From a bacterium (lineage in GTDB: Bacteria > Desulfobacterota > Binatia > DP-6), in the NCBI GenBank assembly GCA_026129405.1, contig JAHCID010000001.1, positions 1,271,237 through 1,335,236 on the forward strand: a stretch of 64,000 bases of DNA. Direction: 5' to 3'. The position numbers and the translations under genes are program-made. Below the pieces are notes generated by a model that worked only from the letters and a program-made list of their open reading frames with translations, had not been told where the DNA came from and did no database searches. Positions within the stretch are counted from its first letter, which is position 1. Each line of letters begins with the position of its first letter. This document shows, piece by piece, positions 53,485 to 62,033 of this stretch.

Positions 53485-54351
53485 TCAGGCCGGCGCGCCG
53501 GCCTGGATCCAGGCCAGGATGCGGTAGAGCTCGGCGTCGGTCAGGCACGGGATCGTCGGCTCGACGCCGCAGCTCTGCGGCATCTTGATGTCGATCGCCG
53601 GCGGCTTGAGGCCGATGCCGAGGAGCTTCTTGGCAAGGAAGCTCTTGGCGATGCTGCCGGGCTTGACCTCGGGCAGCTTGCCGCCGGTGGCCGAGGGGGC
53701 GTTCACGAGCTCGGCGTATGCGACGTCGGGATCGAGGTTCAGACCGCCGCCCGTGCCGTTCGTCGAGTTCTCGACGTCCTGGCCGGCGTGACAGCCCGTG
53801 AAGCTCGTGCAGGTCGCCGTGAGGATCGGCTGGATGTCGCGCGCGAAGGACGGCGCCGCGGGCTTGCAGACGAGGGTCATCTTGTCGGGGTCCTTCTTGC
53901 CGTCGGCGACCACCGTGACCTTCAGCTTCGCCTTGCCGTCCTTGATCTTGCCGAGGCCGTTGGAGCGCTTCACGGGCACCGCGAAGCCGGGCGTCGTACA
54001 CTGCCCCGGGGTGAGCGCCTGGATGGCGCTCTGGAGCGCCGCGCCGGCGGCGAGGTTCTTCGGCGCCACCTTCGCGCTGGTGACGCTGGTCACGCCGCAG
54101 CTGCCGTCGACGTCGAGGCACGCAGTCAGCGGGAAGGTGCAGACGCCGTCCGCGACGCCGTCCCCATCGCACGCCTCGCCGTCGACGCAGATCGTGGTCG
54201 CCGCGCTGACGCCACCCCATCCGACGATGCAGTCGGTGGCGGCGGGACCGCCCCCGCCGAAGCACGCGGGCGCGCAGGTCTGGGCGCCGGCGGTGCCGAG
54301 CGCGAGACCGGTGAAGAGGACCAGGGCGGGGACGAGCGGACGAAGCGGCAT
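53485..54351 (-). CDS. Secreted protein with variant cytochrome-like C-terminal domain
   Basis: A 288-aa exported protein. Signal to about residue 22 (TAGAQ), then a Cys-rich part (CAPACFGGGG, ATDCIVGWGG), then a C-terminal domain FARDIQPILTATCTSFTGCHAG, whose CTSFTGCH is a Cx5CH variant of the haem-binding motif, followed by MPQSCG and ELYRILAWIQAGAPA. The domain order matches the secreted planctomycete-type cytochrome C-ends, but haem attachment at Cx5CH is unusual. Start ATG at 54351 sits before MPLRPLVPALVLF; the longer frame is a leader artefact. Confidence 0.7.
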   Translation of the reverse strand: MPLRPLVPALVLFTGLALGTAGAQTCAPACFGGGGPAATDCIVGWGGVSAATTICVDGEACDGDGVADGVCTFPLTACLDVDGSCGVTSVTSAKVAPKNLAAGAALQSAIQALTPGQCTTPGFAVPVKRSNGLGKIKDGKAKLKVTVVADGKKDPDKMTLVCKPAAPSFARDIQPILTATCTSFTGCHAGQDVENSTNGTGGGLNLDPDVAYAELVNAPSATGGKLPEVKPGSIAKSFLAKKLLGIGLKPPAIDIKMPQSCGVEPTIPCLTDAELYRILAWIQAGAPA

Positions 54352-54555
54352 GACGACCTCCGGAAAAGCGATGGAACGCCGGAGGATTTCGTGACCCCCC
54401 ACAGGTGTCAACGGAGTCCGACGCGAACGGCTGGATGCGCCGCTGCGAGGGCGGACGCCGGACGCCACTGGCGGACGCGCCGCTCACCAAAAGGTGACGC
54501 GAAGACGGTGACAGGCGGCGCATCGGTGCGCGCCGAAGCGCGCGAAGGACCGTGA

Positions 54556-54584
54556 CGGGAGCGGCGCCAGTGCAGCCGCTCCCG
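54556..54584 (-). terminator. Hairpin after the cold-shock gene
   Basis: GGGAGCGGC pairs with GCCGCTCCC around a 9-base loop. It lies 12 bases beyond the cold-shock stop on the minus strand. A mild T-rich stretch follows. Confidence 0.55.
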
Positions 54585-54595
54585 CGTGCGGGACG

Positions 54596-54799
54596 TCAGT
54601 CGATCTTGCTGACGTTCGCCGCCTGGAGCCCCTTCGGCCCCTGCGTGACCTCGAAGGCCACCCGCTGCCCCTGATCCAACGAGCGGAAGCCGCTGCCGGA
54701 GATGGCCGAGTAGTGGACGAAGACGTCCTCACCCTCGTCCGTCGTGATGAAGCCGTAACCCTTCTGCCCGTTGAACCACTTGACCTTGCCCTGAGCCAC
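54596..54799 (-). CDS. Cold-shock protein, CspA family
   Basis: A 67-aa single-stranded nucleic-acid binder of OB fold. [15 protein letters not shown] carries RNP1 (KGYGFI) and DVFVHYSAI carries RNP2 (VFVH). The GTG at 54799 follows AGAAGGAGACGG, a decent ribosome site, and matches the family N-terminus (AQGKVKWF). Longer upstream frames are other-strand shadows. Divergent from the lipid A acyltransferase gene. Confidence 0.92.
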   Translation of the reverse strand: MAQGKVKWFNGQKGYGFITTDEGEDVFVHYSAISGSGFRSLDQGQRVAFEVTQGPKGLQAANVSKID

Positions 54800-54988
54800 G
54801 GGACCGTCTCCTTCTCTCTCGCGAAAGCGCGTAACACTCCGGTGCCGTGCGACGGAACTGCCCCCCGGCCCGCGAAGCGCGGCGGGGTCTAGCATGTCGT
54901 CTCCTCGAAAGGCAACACGAATGCACGGCAATTCGCGTCGCGCGAGGCAAACTTGCAAACCCGGGCGGCGTTGATAGAGAGCCCCGCC

Positions 54989-55993
54989 ATGGCGTTGGCA
55001 GCGGGACGGCCGCCCGCGACGTCCGCGCCGCAGCGCCGTCGGCCGGCGGGCGGTCGGCGGTCGCGACGCCTGCGCCAGCCGCCGCGCTGGCGCCAGTGGC
55101 TCGAGTACGGCGTCGTGCGCGTCGTCGTCGGCGTCCTCGGCGTGCTGCCGATGTGGGTCGGGCTGCGCGTCGGCGAGGCCGTCGCCTTCGTGGCGTGGGC
55201 GCTCGACGTTCCGCATCGCCGCATCGGCGCGATCAATCTCGCGATCGCGTTCCCCGAGAAGACGCCGGCCGAGCGGCGCCGCATCCTGCGCGCGTCGTTC
55301 CTGAACCTCGGGCGCATGGCCGCGGAGCTCGCACATCTGCCGCGCCTGTCGGACGCGCGCCTCCGCGACGTGGTGCGCTTCGCCGACGAAGCCTGGTGGT
55401 CCGAAGCGATCGGCTGGGAGCGCCCGACCGGCGTGATGATCCTGAGCGGGCACTTCGGCAACTGGGAGCTCCTGGTGTTCGCGCATGGGCGGCGCGGGCA
55501 TCCGGTGACCATGGTCCATCGCGCCATCGCGAACCCGCTCGTCGACCGCTGGTTCAACGCGCTGCGGGCGCGCGCCGGGACGCGCCTCGTGCGCAAGAGC
55601 CGCGCCGCGGGCGAGGTCCTGAAGGCGCTGCGCGACAAGCAGCTGCTGGTGCTGCCGTTCGACCAGAACTCCACCCGCGGTCTCGGCGTCTTCGTCGATT
55701 TCTTCGGGCTGCCCGCCAGCACCAACTCGGGCATCGCCCGCATCGCGCTGCGCGCCGACGCCCCCGTCGTGCCGGTCTTCATCGTGCGCGACGGGCATCG
55801 TGCTCGACATACGGTCCACGTCCTGCCGATCATGGACGTCGTGCGGACGGGGGACATGGTCGCCGACGTCCGACACAACACCGAGCGCTTCTCGCGCGTG
55901 TTCGAGGAGATGGTGCGCCGGCATCCGGAGCAGTGGCTCTGGATGCACAAGCGCTGGAAGACCCGCCCGACGGGCGAACCGAAGATCTATTGA
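54989..55993 (+). CDS. Lipid A biosynthesis acyltransferase (LpxL/HtrB-like)
   Basis: A 334-aa inner-membrane acyltransferase adding a secondary fatty acid to lipid A. A single anchor [16 protein letters not shown] is near residue 47. The HX4E catalytic motif is GHFGNWE, preceded by MILS, and later FDQNS and [11 protein letters not shown] match the family. An extra Arg/Pro-rich N-terminus of about 35 residues is unusual. The start is the ATG at 54989. It supports a Gram-negative envelope. Confidence 0.87.
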   Translation: MALAAGRPPATSAPQRRRPAGGRRSRRLRQPPRWRQWLEYGVVRVVVGVLGVLPMWVGLRVGEAVAFVAWALDVPHRRIGAINLAIAFPEKTPAERRRILRASFLNLGRMAAELAHLPRLSDARLRDVVRFADEAWWSEAIGWERPTGVMILSGHFGNWELLVFAHGRRGHPVTMVHRAIANPLVDRWFNALRARAGTRLVRKSRAAGEVLKALRDKQLLVLPFDQNSTRGLGVFVDFFGLPASTNSGIARIALRADAPVVPVFIVRDGHRARHTVHVLPIMDVVRTGDMVADVRHNTERFSRVFEEMVRRHPEQWLWMHKRWKTRPTGEPKIY

Positions 55994-56004
55994 GGCGATC
56001 GTCG

Positions 56005-56385
56005 ATGTCCGCACGCAAGCGCAAGCGCAACCGTCGTTCCGCCGCCGCGAAGACCGTGGCGAAGCCCGCGACTCCCAAGGTCGCACCGCCGGCGCCGGAG
56101 GCGCCGAGTGCCCGCACGCTCGAGCGGCGTCTCAAGCAGGCCGAGGCCGCGCTCGAGGCGCTGCGCCAGCGCCACGCGAAGCAGCTCGAGGCGGTGCGCC
56201 GCGCCGCCGATCGCAAGCTGGCCGAGCTGGTGCAGGAGATCGTCGCCCTCCGCCACCACGAGGCCCGCGCCGACATGCTGGCGCGTCTGCTGGCCGAGCG
56301 CACCGCCGCCGCGGAGGCCGCCGCCGCGGCGCCGTCCGCCGAGGAGTCGAACCATGCCGAAGCTTCGCGTCCTGCTGGTGGATGA
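56005..56385 (+). CDS. Small coiled-coil protein of unknown function
   Basis: A 126-aa protein: a basic N-terminus ([15 protein letters not shown]), then a long heptad-rich helix [21 protein letters not shown] (residues 40-100), then an acidic/Ala tail. No family recognised. Its 3' end overlaps the response regulator by 32 bases, so the two are probably co-expressed and may interact. Confidence 0.55.
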   Translation: MSARKRKRNRRSAAAKTVAKPATPKVAPPAPEAPSARTLERRLKQAEAALEALRQRHAKQLEAVRRAADRKLAELVQEIVALRHHEARADMLARLLAERTAAAEAAAAAPSAEESNHAEASRPAGG

Positions 56386-57004
56386 CCACACCGTCGTTCG
56401 TCAGGGCCTGCGCAAGATCCTCGAGTCCGACGACGAGATCGAGATCGTCGGCGAAGCCGGCGACGGCCGCACCGCCGTCGACATGGTGCAGCGCATGCGG
56501 CCGCACGTCGTGGTCATGGACGTCGCGCTGCCCGAGCTGAACGGCATCGAGGCGACGCGGCAGATCACGAAGCGCGTCGACGGCGCCAAGGTGCTGGTGC
56601 TGACGATGCACTCCGACGACGTCTACGTCCGCCAGAGCCTGAAGGCCGGCGCGCGCGGCTACCTCCTGAAGGACTCCGAGGACCTCGACCTGATCAAGGC
56701 CGTGAAGGCGGTCGGGCAGGGCGGCTCGTTCTTCAGTCCGTCGGTGTCGAAGGTGCTCCTCGCCGGCTACCTCGGCGACCCGACCGGCAAGGAGGTCGAG
56801 GACAACCTCGCGCTGCTGACGGATCGCGAGCGCGAGGTCCTGCAGCTGATCGCCGAGGGTAAGACGAACAAGGACGTCGCCAGCCTGCTGAACGTCTCCA
56901 TCAACACCGTGGAGACGCACCGCAAGCACGTCATGGAGAAGCTCGATCTCCACAACACCGCCGAGCTGGTCCGCTTCGCGGTGCGCAAGAAGATCGTCCA
57001 CTGA
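56354..57004 (+). CDS. NarL/FixJ-family response regulator
   Basis: A 216-aa regulator: receiver domain ([11 protein letters not shown], Asp in VVMDVALPELNG, Lys in LLKDSEDL) and a LuxR-type helix-turn-helix C-terminus (LTDREREVLQLIAEGKTNKDVASLLNVSINTVETHRKH). It binds DNA after phosphorylation by a sensor kinase. No kinase is adjacent; the histidine kinase at the right window end is one possible partner, but that is not shown. Confidence 0.92.
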   Translation: MPKLRVLLVDDHTVVRQGLRKILESDDEIEIVGEAGDGRTAVDMVQRMRPHVVVMDVALPELNGIEATRQITKRVDGAKVLVLTMHSDDVYVRQSLKAGARGYLLKDSEDLDLIKAVKAVGQGGSFFSPSVSKVLLAGYLGDPTGKEVEDNLALLTDREREVLQLIAEGKTNKDVASLLNVSINTVETHRKHVMEKLDLHNTAELVRFAVRKKIVH

Positions 57005-57151
57005 GCGCCGCCCGGCCCGCGGCTGCGGCTCGCCGTGGCCGCGCCGGCTCGGCGTCCCGGTCGGTGCTTTCGACTCGCGCCGGGCGCCGGTACGCTGCCG
57101 GCGCATGCGGTGGGGTCGGACGTGGGCGGCGGCGGAGCCCGGAGGGCGGTC

Positions 57152-58810
57152 GTGAGCGTGGCCGATACCGGCGCGCGGCTCCTCGTGCGCAGCCTCGAGG
57201 CGCAGGGTGTGACGCACGTCTTCGCGATTCCGGGCGCGAAGGTGGCCCCGGTCGTCGACGCCCTCGCCGACACGAGCATCGAGACCGTCGTCTGCCGCCA
57301 CGAGCAGAACGCGGCCTTCATCGCCGGCGGCCTCGGGCGGCTCACCGGCCGCGCGGGCGTCGTGCTGGTGACCTCGGGCCCGGGCGTGTCGAACCTCGTC
57401 ACCGGGCTCGCGACCGCGAGCACCGAGGGCGATCCGGTGGTCGCCCTCGGCGGCGCGGTGCCGGTCGCCGAGCGCTTGAAGCAGACCCACCAGAGCCTCG
57501 ACGCCGTCGCCCTGATGCGGCCGGTGACGAAGTACGCCGCCGAGATCGACGCACCCGGTGCGGTGTCCGAGGCGCTGGCGTCGGCGTTCCGCGCCGCGGA
57601 GTCGGGGCGGCCGGGCGCGGCGTTCCTGGGGCTGCCGAAGGACGTGATGGAGGCGCCGGCCGTCGGCTCGGTGCTCACCCCGGCCCGGGTACCCGCGCCG
57701 GGCGCCGCCGACCCCGCGGCGATCGCCGAGGCGGCGCGTCTCCTCGACGCGGCCGAGCGGCCCGTGCTGCTGCTCGGCATGCTCGCGGGCCGGCCGGCCG
57801 CGGCCGCCGCGCTCGGCACGCTGCTGGCGCGGGCGCGGCTCGCGGTCGCGGGCACCTACCAGGCCGCGGGCGCGGTGCCGCCCGAGCGCGTCGACTGCTT
57901 CGGCGGCCGCGTCGGCCTCTTCCACAACCAGCCCGCCGATCGCCTGCTCGACGACGCCGATCTCGTGCTCGCCGTCGGCTTCGATCCCGTCGAGTACGAC
58001 CCGGCGCTGTGGAATTGCGACCGTCGCCGGACGCTCGTCCATCTCGACGCCGTGCCCGCCGATCCCGACTGCGCGTATCGACCCGACGTCGAGCTCTTCG
58101 GCGACGTCGCGGCGACGCTCGCCGCGCTCGCGGCCCGCGTGCGCGCGCGGCCGCAGCCGGCGCAGGCCGCCCTGCTCGCCGAGATCCGCGCGGGCTTCGC
58201 CGCGCTCGCCGCCGAAGCCACCAGGCACGGCGGCACGCCGGTCCATCCGCTGCGGATCGTGCATGCGCTGCAGGAGCTGCTCGACGACGGCGCCACGCTC
58301 TGCTCCGACATGGGCTCGTTCCACATCTGGATGGCGCGCCACCTGGTGGCCCACCGCCCGCGCCAGATCCTGATCGGCAACGGCCAGCAGACGCTCGGCG
58401 TCGGCCTCCCGTGGGGCATCGCCGCCTGCCTCGCGGATCCCGGCGCGGCGGTGATCTCGGTGTCGGGCGACGGCGGCTTTCTCTTCTCCGCGGTCGAGCT
58501 CGAGACGGCGGTGCGGCTGCGCTGCAACCTCGTGCACCTCGTCTGGATCGACGGCGCCTACGACATGGTGCGCATCCAGCAGGTGGCGGCGTACGGGCGC
58601 GAGGCTGCGGTGCGCTTCGGCCCGGTCGACGTCGTGCGGCTCGCCGAATCGATGGGCGCCGCCGGGATGCGCATCGAGTCCGCCGACGCCGTCGGTGCGG
58701 TGCTGCGTGCGGCGATGGCGCAGCCCGGACCCGTGGTGGTCGGCGTGCCGGTGGACTACCGCGACAACCCCGGCCTCATGGCCGCCATGCACGAGGGGAT
58801 CGTCCATTGA
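57152..58810 (+). CDS. ThDP-dependent acetolactate synthase-like enzyme (AlsS type)
   Basis: A 552-aa thiamine-diphosphate enzyme. The catalytic Glu lies in CRHEQNAAFIA (about residue 48), the ThDP site GDGGFLFSAVELETAVR near 445, and HIWMARHLV and VDSGAYDM-like loops point to the catabolic AlsS branch rather than IlvB. It would make acetolactate from two pyruvate, with FAD not required. The GTG start 57152 follows GGAGGG. It overlaps the following gene by 4 bases (TTGA), a rare coupling. Neither alsD nor ilvN is present here. Confidence 0.85.
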   Translation: MSVADTGARLLVRSLEAQGVTHVFAIPGAKVAPVVDALADTSIETVVCRHEQNAAFIAGGLGRLTGRAGVVLVTSGPGVSNLVTGLATASTEGDPVVALGGAVPVAERLKQTHQSLDAVALMRPVTKYAAEIDAPGAVSEALASAFRAAESGRPGAAFLGLPKDVMEAPAVGSVLTPARVPAPGAADPAAIAEAARLLDAAERPVLLLGMLAGRPAAAAALGTLLARARLAVAGTYQAAGAVPPERVDCFGGRVGLFHNQPADRLLDDADLVLAVGFDPVEYDPALWNCDRRRTLVHLDAVPADPDCAYRPDVELFGDVAATLAALAARVRARPQPAQAALLAEIRAGFAALAAEATRHGGTPVHPLRIVHALQELLDDGATLCSDMGSFHIWMARHLVAHRPRQILIGNGQQTLGVGLPWGIAACLADPGAAVISVSGDGGFLFSAVELETAVRLRCNLVHLVWIDGAYDMVRIQQVAAYGREAAVRFGPVDVVRLAESMGAAGMRIESADAVGAVLRAAMAQPGPVVVGVPVDYRDNPGLMAAMHEGIVH

Positions 58811-59874
58811 GTCGTGCGCCCCGCGTCACGCTGCTGCTCGCGGTCGTCGCGCTCGCGGGCGCCGCGATCCGGCCGTCCGGCGCCGGCGCTCGCATCGGCT
58901 CGCCCATCCCGACGCGGTTCGCGCAGGGGCTCGACATCCCGCCGCGGCAGCAGTGGAACGCCAACTCGGGGTACTGCGGCGAGACGAGCTTCCTCAGCGC
59001 CGGCCTCTACTTCGGGCAGTACACGTCCCAGTGGACGGCGCGGGCGATCGCCTCGCCGGGCGTCGCGCAGTCGAATCCCGACAGCCAGCTGCTGCTCGGC
59101 GTGAACGACGTCGCGGCGGCGCGCGCCATGCGGCTCGAGACCGTGACGTTCTACGACCGCACGCAGCGTACGGTGCCGTCCTTCTTCGCGTGGGTGAAGA
59201 GCAACCTGCTGCGCGGGCGCCCGGTCATCGTCGGCGTCCTCAACAACGTGCGCATCCTCGGCGAGCCGCTGCCCGGCTATCGGACCTACGACCACATCGT
59301 GCCCGTGATCGGCGTCGGCTCGGGACGCTCGCTCGCGCGCCACGCCGACCGCGCCTTCGCGAGCGACGTGCTCACCTTCAGCGACAACGGGCTGTTCGGC
59401 GCGCCCGGGCAGACGACGCCGTTCGTGTTCAGCTACCGTCTCTGGCGCCTGCCGAAGTCACGCCGCGCCGCGAACCGTTCGGACGGCGCGGTCTACTCGC
59501 TGCGCGACCGGCCGCCCAACTACGCCGTCGCGGTGACGGGCGTCGCCGACCTCGACGGCGTGACCATCCCGGTTCGCCTGACCTCGGACCGCGACGGCGA
59601 GCCCGAGATCCCCGATCCGTCGGACGTCCCCCCGGCGCCGGTGCCGATCACCCTCACGGCGACGGTGACGATCCCCGATCCGTCCGTCGGCTACCGGCTG
59701 TATCGCTACGCCGACTTCGCCGACGTGCCGGCGGCGCGCTTCAACGCGTCGGCGGCGCTGGCCGCGGAGTCGTGGACGATCCCGCCGGGCGGTGGCGCGG
59801 AGCTCGTGGTGCGGATTCCGACCATGTCCGACGCGACCGTCGTCCTGCGCGCGGTGCCGGCGTCGGCGCCCTGA
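58807..59874 (+). CDS. Secreted C39-like cysteine peptidase
   Basis: A 355-aa exported protein. A TTG start overlaps the AlsS-like stop (TTGA); no other start fits before the signal (LLLAVVALAGAAI). The papain/C39-like triad is visible: Gln-Trp then Cys in ANSGYCGETSFLS, His in YDHIVPVIG and Asn/Asp in FSDNGLFG. A C-terminal Ig-like beta domain (VPITLTATVTIPDPS) follows. It may degrade or process peptides outside the cell. Its link to the enzyme upstream is positional only. Confidence 0.7.
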   Translation: MSRAPRVTLLLAVVALAGAAIRPSGAGARIGSPIPTRFAQGLDIPPRQQWNANSGYCGETSFLSAGLYFGQYTSQWTARAIASPGVAQSNPDSQLLLGVNDVAAARAMRLETVTFYDRTQRTVPSFFAWVKSNLLRGRPVIVGVLNNVRILGEPLPGYRTYDHIVPVIGVGSGRSLARHADRAFASDVLTFSDNGLFGAPGQTTPFVFSYRLWRLPKSRRAANRSDGAVYSLRDRPPNYAVAVTGVADLDGVTIPVRLTSDRDGEPEIPDPSDVPPAPVPITLTATVTIPDPSVGYRLYRYADFADVPAARFNASAALAAESWTIPPGGGAELVVRIPTMSDATVVLRAVPASAP

Positions 59875-59883
59875 CCGGGCGCG

Positions 59884-60870
59884 CTATGCCGCCGCGACGC
59901 TCCTGCTGCGCACCGCCGGCAGGCTCAGCACCGGGAACACGAAGCCGAGCCAGGCCGCCGCGGTGACCGACACCAGGCCGCCCGACAGGCCGGAGAGCCC
60001 GAAGACGAACGCCGGCGCGACGATGCCCACCATGGCGCCGGCGAGGCATGCACGCATGCCGCGGCGGCGCGCCTCGGCCGCGGCGCGGCCGAGGAAGAAC
60101 GCGAGGCCGGTCGCGAACGCGAGGACGGGGATCGCCGCCAGCGCCTGGGTGGCGTTGTGGAAGACGACGTAGGCGCGCGGGTCGTAGAGGAAGAGCTCGT
60201 AGGCGAGCGCGAGACCCAGCGTGCCGCCCCAGATCACGGACCGCAGGCGGGGCCGGCGGGCCAGGAGATCGCGCGGGCAGACGAGCGCGAGCTGCGTCGC
60301 GCCCGCGACGAGCCCGGTCTCCGCGAGCACGTGCAGGCGGAAGAAGGTGCCGCGGCCGTAGAGGTCGATCGCCGTGAAGGCGAACACCGCCGCGATCCAG
60401 CCGAAGACCGCGAAGCCGCGGAACGCCGCGCCCAGCTCCCAGCGCTCGCCCGCGATCGCCGCCAGGAGGAGGTAGGCGAGGCCGGTCACGAAGTACGCGC
60501 CGAAGACGAGCAGGTGATCGCGCGGCGTGAACGTGCGGGCCGGCACCGTGCGGGTCTCCTCGCGGCCCGCGTCGGTGAACGTGTAGCGCACGGCACCGCC
60601 CGGCCCCGCGTCGCCGGCGGCCCGGTAGGCGTCGGCGGCGGCTGCGGCGGGCCGGTCGTCGACCGCGACCAGCACCTGCTGGTACAGCGGGCGGCCCGTC
60701 GCGACGCCGGGCCAGTCCGAGAGGCCCGCCGACGGGATCACCCGGTTCGGCATCACGAAGAAGCCGGGGAACGCGGCGCCGCGCCAGGCGAGGGATTGGA
60801 CGAGCGCGAGCGTCCCGAGCGCGAGGATGCCGATGGAGAGCGCGCGCCGGAGCATGCGGGCGTGCGGCAT
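59884..60870 (-). CDS. Polytopic membrane protein resembling a kinase sensor module without kinase
   Basis: A 328-aa protein with an N-terminal helix, a soluble loop (residues 30-110, PDZ-like in spacing) and about seven helices at 115-310 ending in GFVFPVLSLPAVRSRSVAAA. The helix bundle and the FPVL ending look like the membrane half of the histidine kinase at 62034-64000, whose same point reads FPISVGYAIVKQDLFEID; here the protein stops instead. It is either a stand-alone sensor or a truncated paralogue. No kinase ORF follows. Confidence 0.6.
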   Translation of the reverse strand: MPHARMLRRALSIGILALGTLALVQSLAWRGAAFPGFFVMPNRVIPSAGLSDWPGVATGRPLYQQVLVAVDDRPAAAAADAYRAAGDAGPGGAVRYTFTDAGREETRTVPARTFTPRDHLLVFGAYFVTGLAYLLLAAIAGERWELGAAFRGFAVFGWIAAVFAFTAIDLYGRGTFFRLHVLAETGLVAGATQLALVCPRDLLARRPRLRSVIWGGTLGLALAYELFLYDPRAYVVFHNATQALAAIPVLAFATGLAFFLGRAAAEARRRGMRACLAGAMVGIVAPAFVFGLSGLSGGLVSVTAAAWLGFVFPVLSLPAVRSRSVAAA

Positions 60871-60895
60871 GATCGCCTCCCGTGTCCCGCGGTCG

Positions 60896-61792
60896 TCAGT
60901 TGCGCTCCTCGGGGTCCGACATGATGATGAGCTGGAAGGGCGGGGTGGCGCCCGGCGCGGGCCGGTAGCCGTTCGCCATGCGGCCGGTGATCGCGACGAC
61001 GACGCGGTCGTGCTCGATGTGCGGCGTGCCGTCGTCGTGCCACTCTTCGTCGTCGCTGGTGGCGAAGCGGTCCGCCCAGCGGTGCTGCTCCTTGTAGGTG
61101 CGGAACTCGTGGCGCCAGTAGCTCAGCACGTCGCTGATGTCGCCCTCGCCGCGATACAGATCGAATAGCCCGGGCGACTTCGGGTCGAGCATCTGCATGA
61201 GGAAGCCCTGCTCGTTGTACATGACGACGTCGACGGCGCCGAAGGTCACCGGGAAGCCGAGCGCCGCGCCAGTGAAGCGGGTCGCGTTCGACACCTGGCT
61301 CACGTCGACCGGAATGTAGATGGTGCCGAAGCGGTCCACGCCGGCGCGGTACGTCGGCTTGTTCACCGCCTCGGTGAACTCGTGGACCTGGAGCGGCCGG
61401 CCGGTGATCGTGAGCTTGTCGTCGGTGAACGTCGCGAGCCGGCGGCCGTCCTCCCACACCGTCACCTTGCAGGGGCCGAAGGGCAGATTCGGCACGCGGA
61501 CGCGGATCTGGTTCTTCCGCTGGCGATCCGCGAAGTCCTTGCGCTTGATCGCCTTGGCGCGGCTCCAGGCGTTGCCCCAGCCGTAGGCGGTCTCGAACTG
61601 GACGTCGTACTTCCGCCCCTCGCTCAGCGACGAGTGGAAGATCGAGATCGTCTGATCCGCATAGGCCACGAACGGGCGGATGGAGACGCGCGGCGGGGGG
61701 GCTTTGTCGCACCCGCAGCCGGCAGTCGCGTCCTGCGGGCCGAGCAGCATGGCGATGGTCGTGATCAGAAGCGCCGCGAGCGAGGTTCGCAT
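60896..61792 (-). CDS. Secreted protein with Ig/TIG-like domain, function unknown
   Basis: A 298-aa exported protein with a Sec signal (RTSLAALLITTIAMLLG, cleaved near ATAGC). A beta-rich segment VSIRPFVAYADQTISIFHSSLSEGRKYDVQFE and VRVPNLPFGPCKVTVWEDG resembles IPT/TIG or related Ig folds. An acidic His-rich patch (DDEEWHDDGTPHIEHDR) is a possible metal site. No family named. The start is the ATG at 61792 before the signal. It follows the membrane sensor-like gene by 25 bases in the same direction, so they may be linked. Confidence 0.5.
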   Translation of the reverse strand: MRTSLAALLITTIAMLLGPQDATAGCGCDKAPPPRVSIRPFVAYADQTISIFHSSLSEGRKYDVQFETAYGWGNAWSRAKAIKRKDFADRQRKNQIRVRVPNLPFGPCKVTVWEDGRRLATFTDDKLTITGRPLQVHEFTEAVNKPTYRAGVDRFGTIYIPVDVSQVSNATRFTGAALGFPVTFGAVDVVMYNEQGFLMQMLDPKSPGLFDLYRGEGDISDVLSYWRHEFRTYKEQHRWADRFATSDDEEWHDDGTPHIEHDRVVVAITGRMANGYRPAPGATPPFQLIIMSDPEERN

Positions 61793-61930
61793 TCCGTGTC
61801 GTCCTCCGTGTCGGTGCGCACTGCGGGGTTGCCCGATCCCGCGTGGCTGCATGACGACTTTGCACGCCCCGGGCCAGAGCGGGCCGCTGCCGGATTCTCG
61901 GGGAAATCGGCTCCGGGAGGTTGCGGAGGT

Positions 61931-61957
61931 GTGCCACGACGGCGAGTGGCACGTGCC
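61931..61957. promoter_or_regulatory. Inverted repeats upstream of the TIG-like gene
   Basis: GTGCCAC at 61931 and GTGGCAC at 61946 form a 7-bp inverted repeat with an 8-base gap, overlapping the 10-base palindrome GGCACGTGCC (61948-61957). The intergenic stretch 61793-62033 holds no gene. Operator function is a guess. Confidence 0.35.
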
Positions 61958-62033
61958 GCCTGGCGCAGTCGGTGGGCGCCGATGGCACACGCTGCGGGCC
62001 GCGCGGGCCGCGGCGCACGGCGTCCCGCAGGGC

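Noticed and set aside
56132-58807. Long minus-strand ORF over the response regulator and AlsS-like gene
   Set aside because: Antisense shadow of known genes with low-complexity His/Arg/Asp content.
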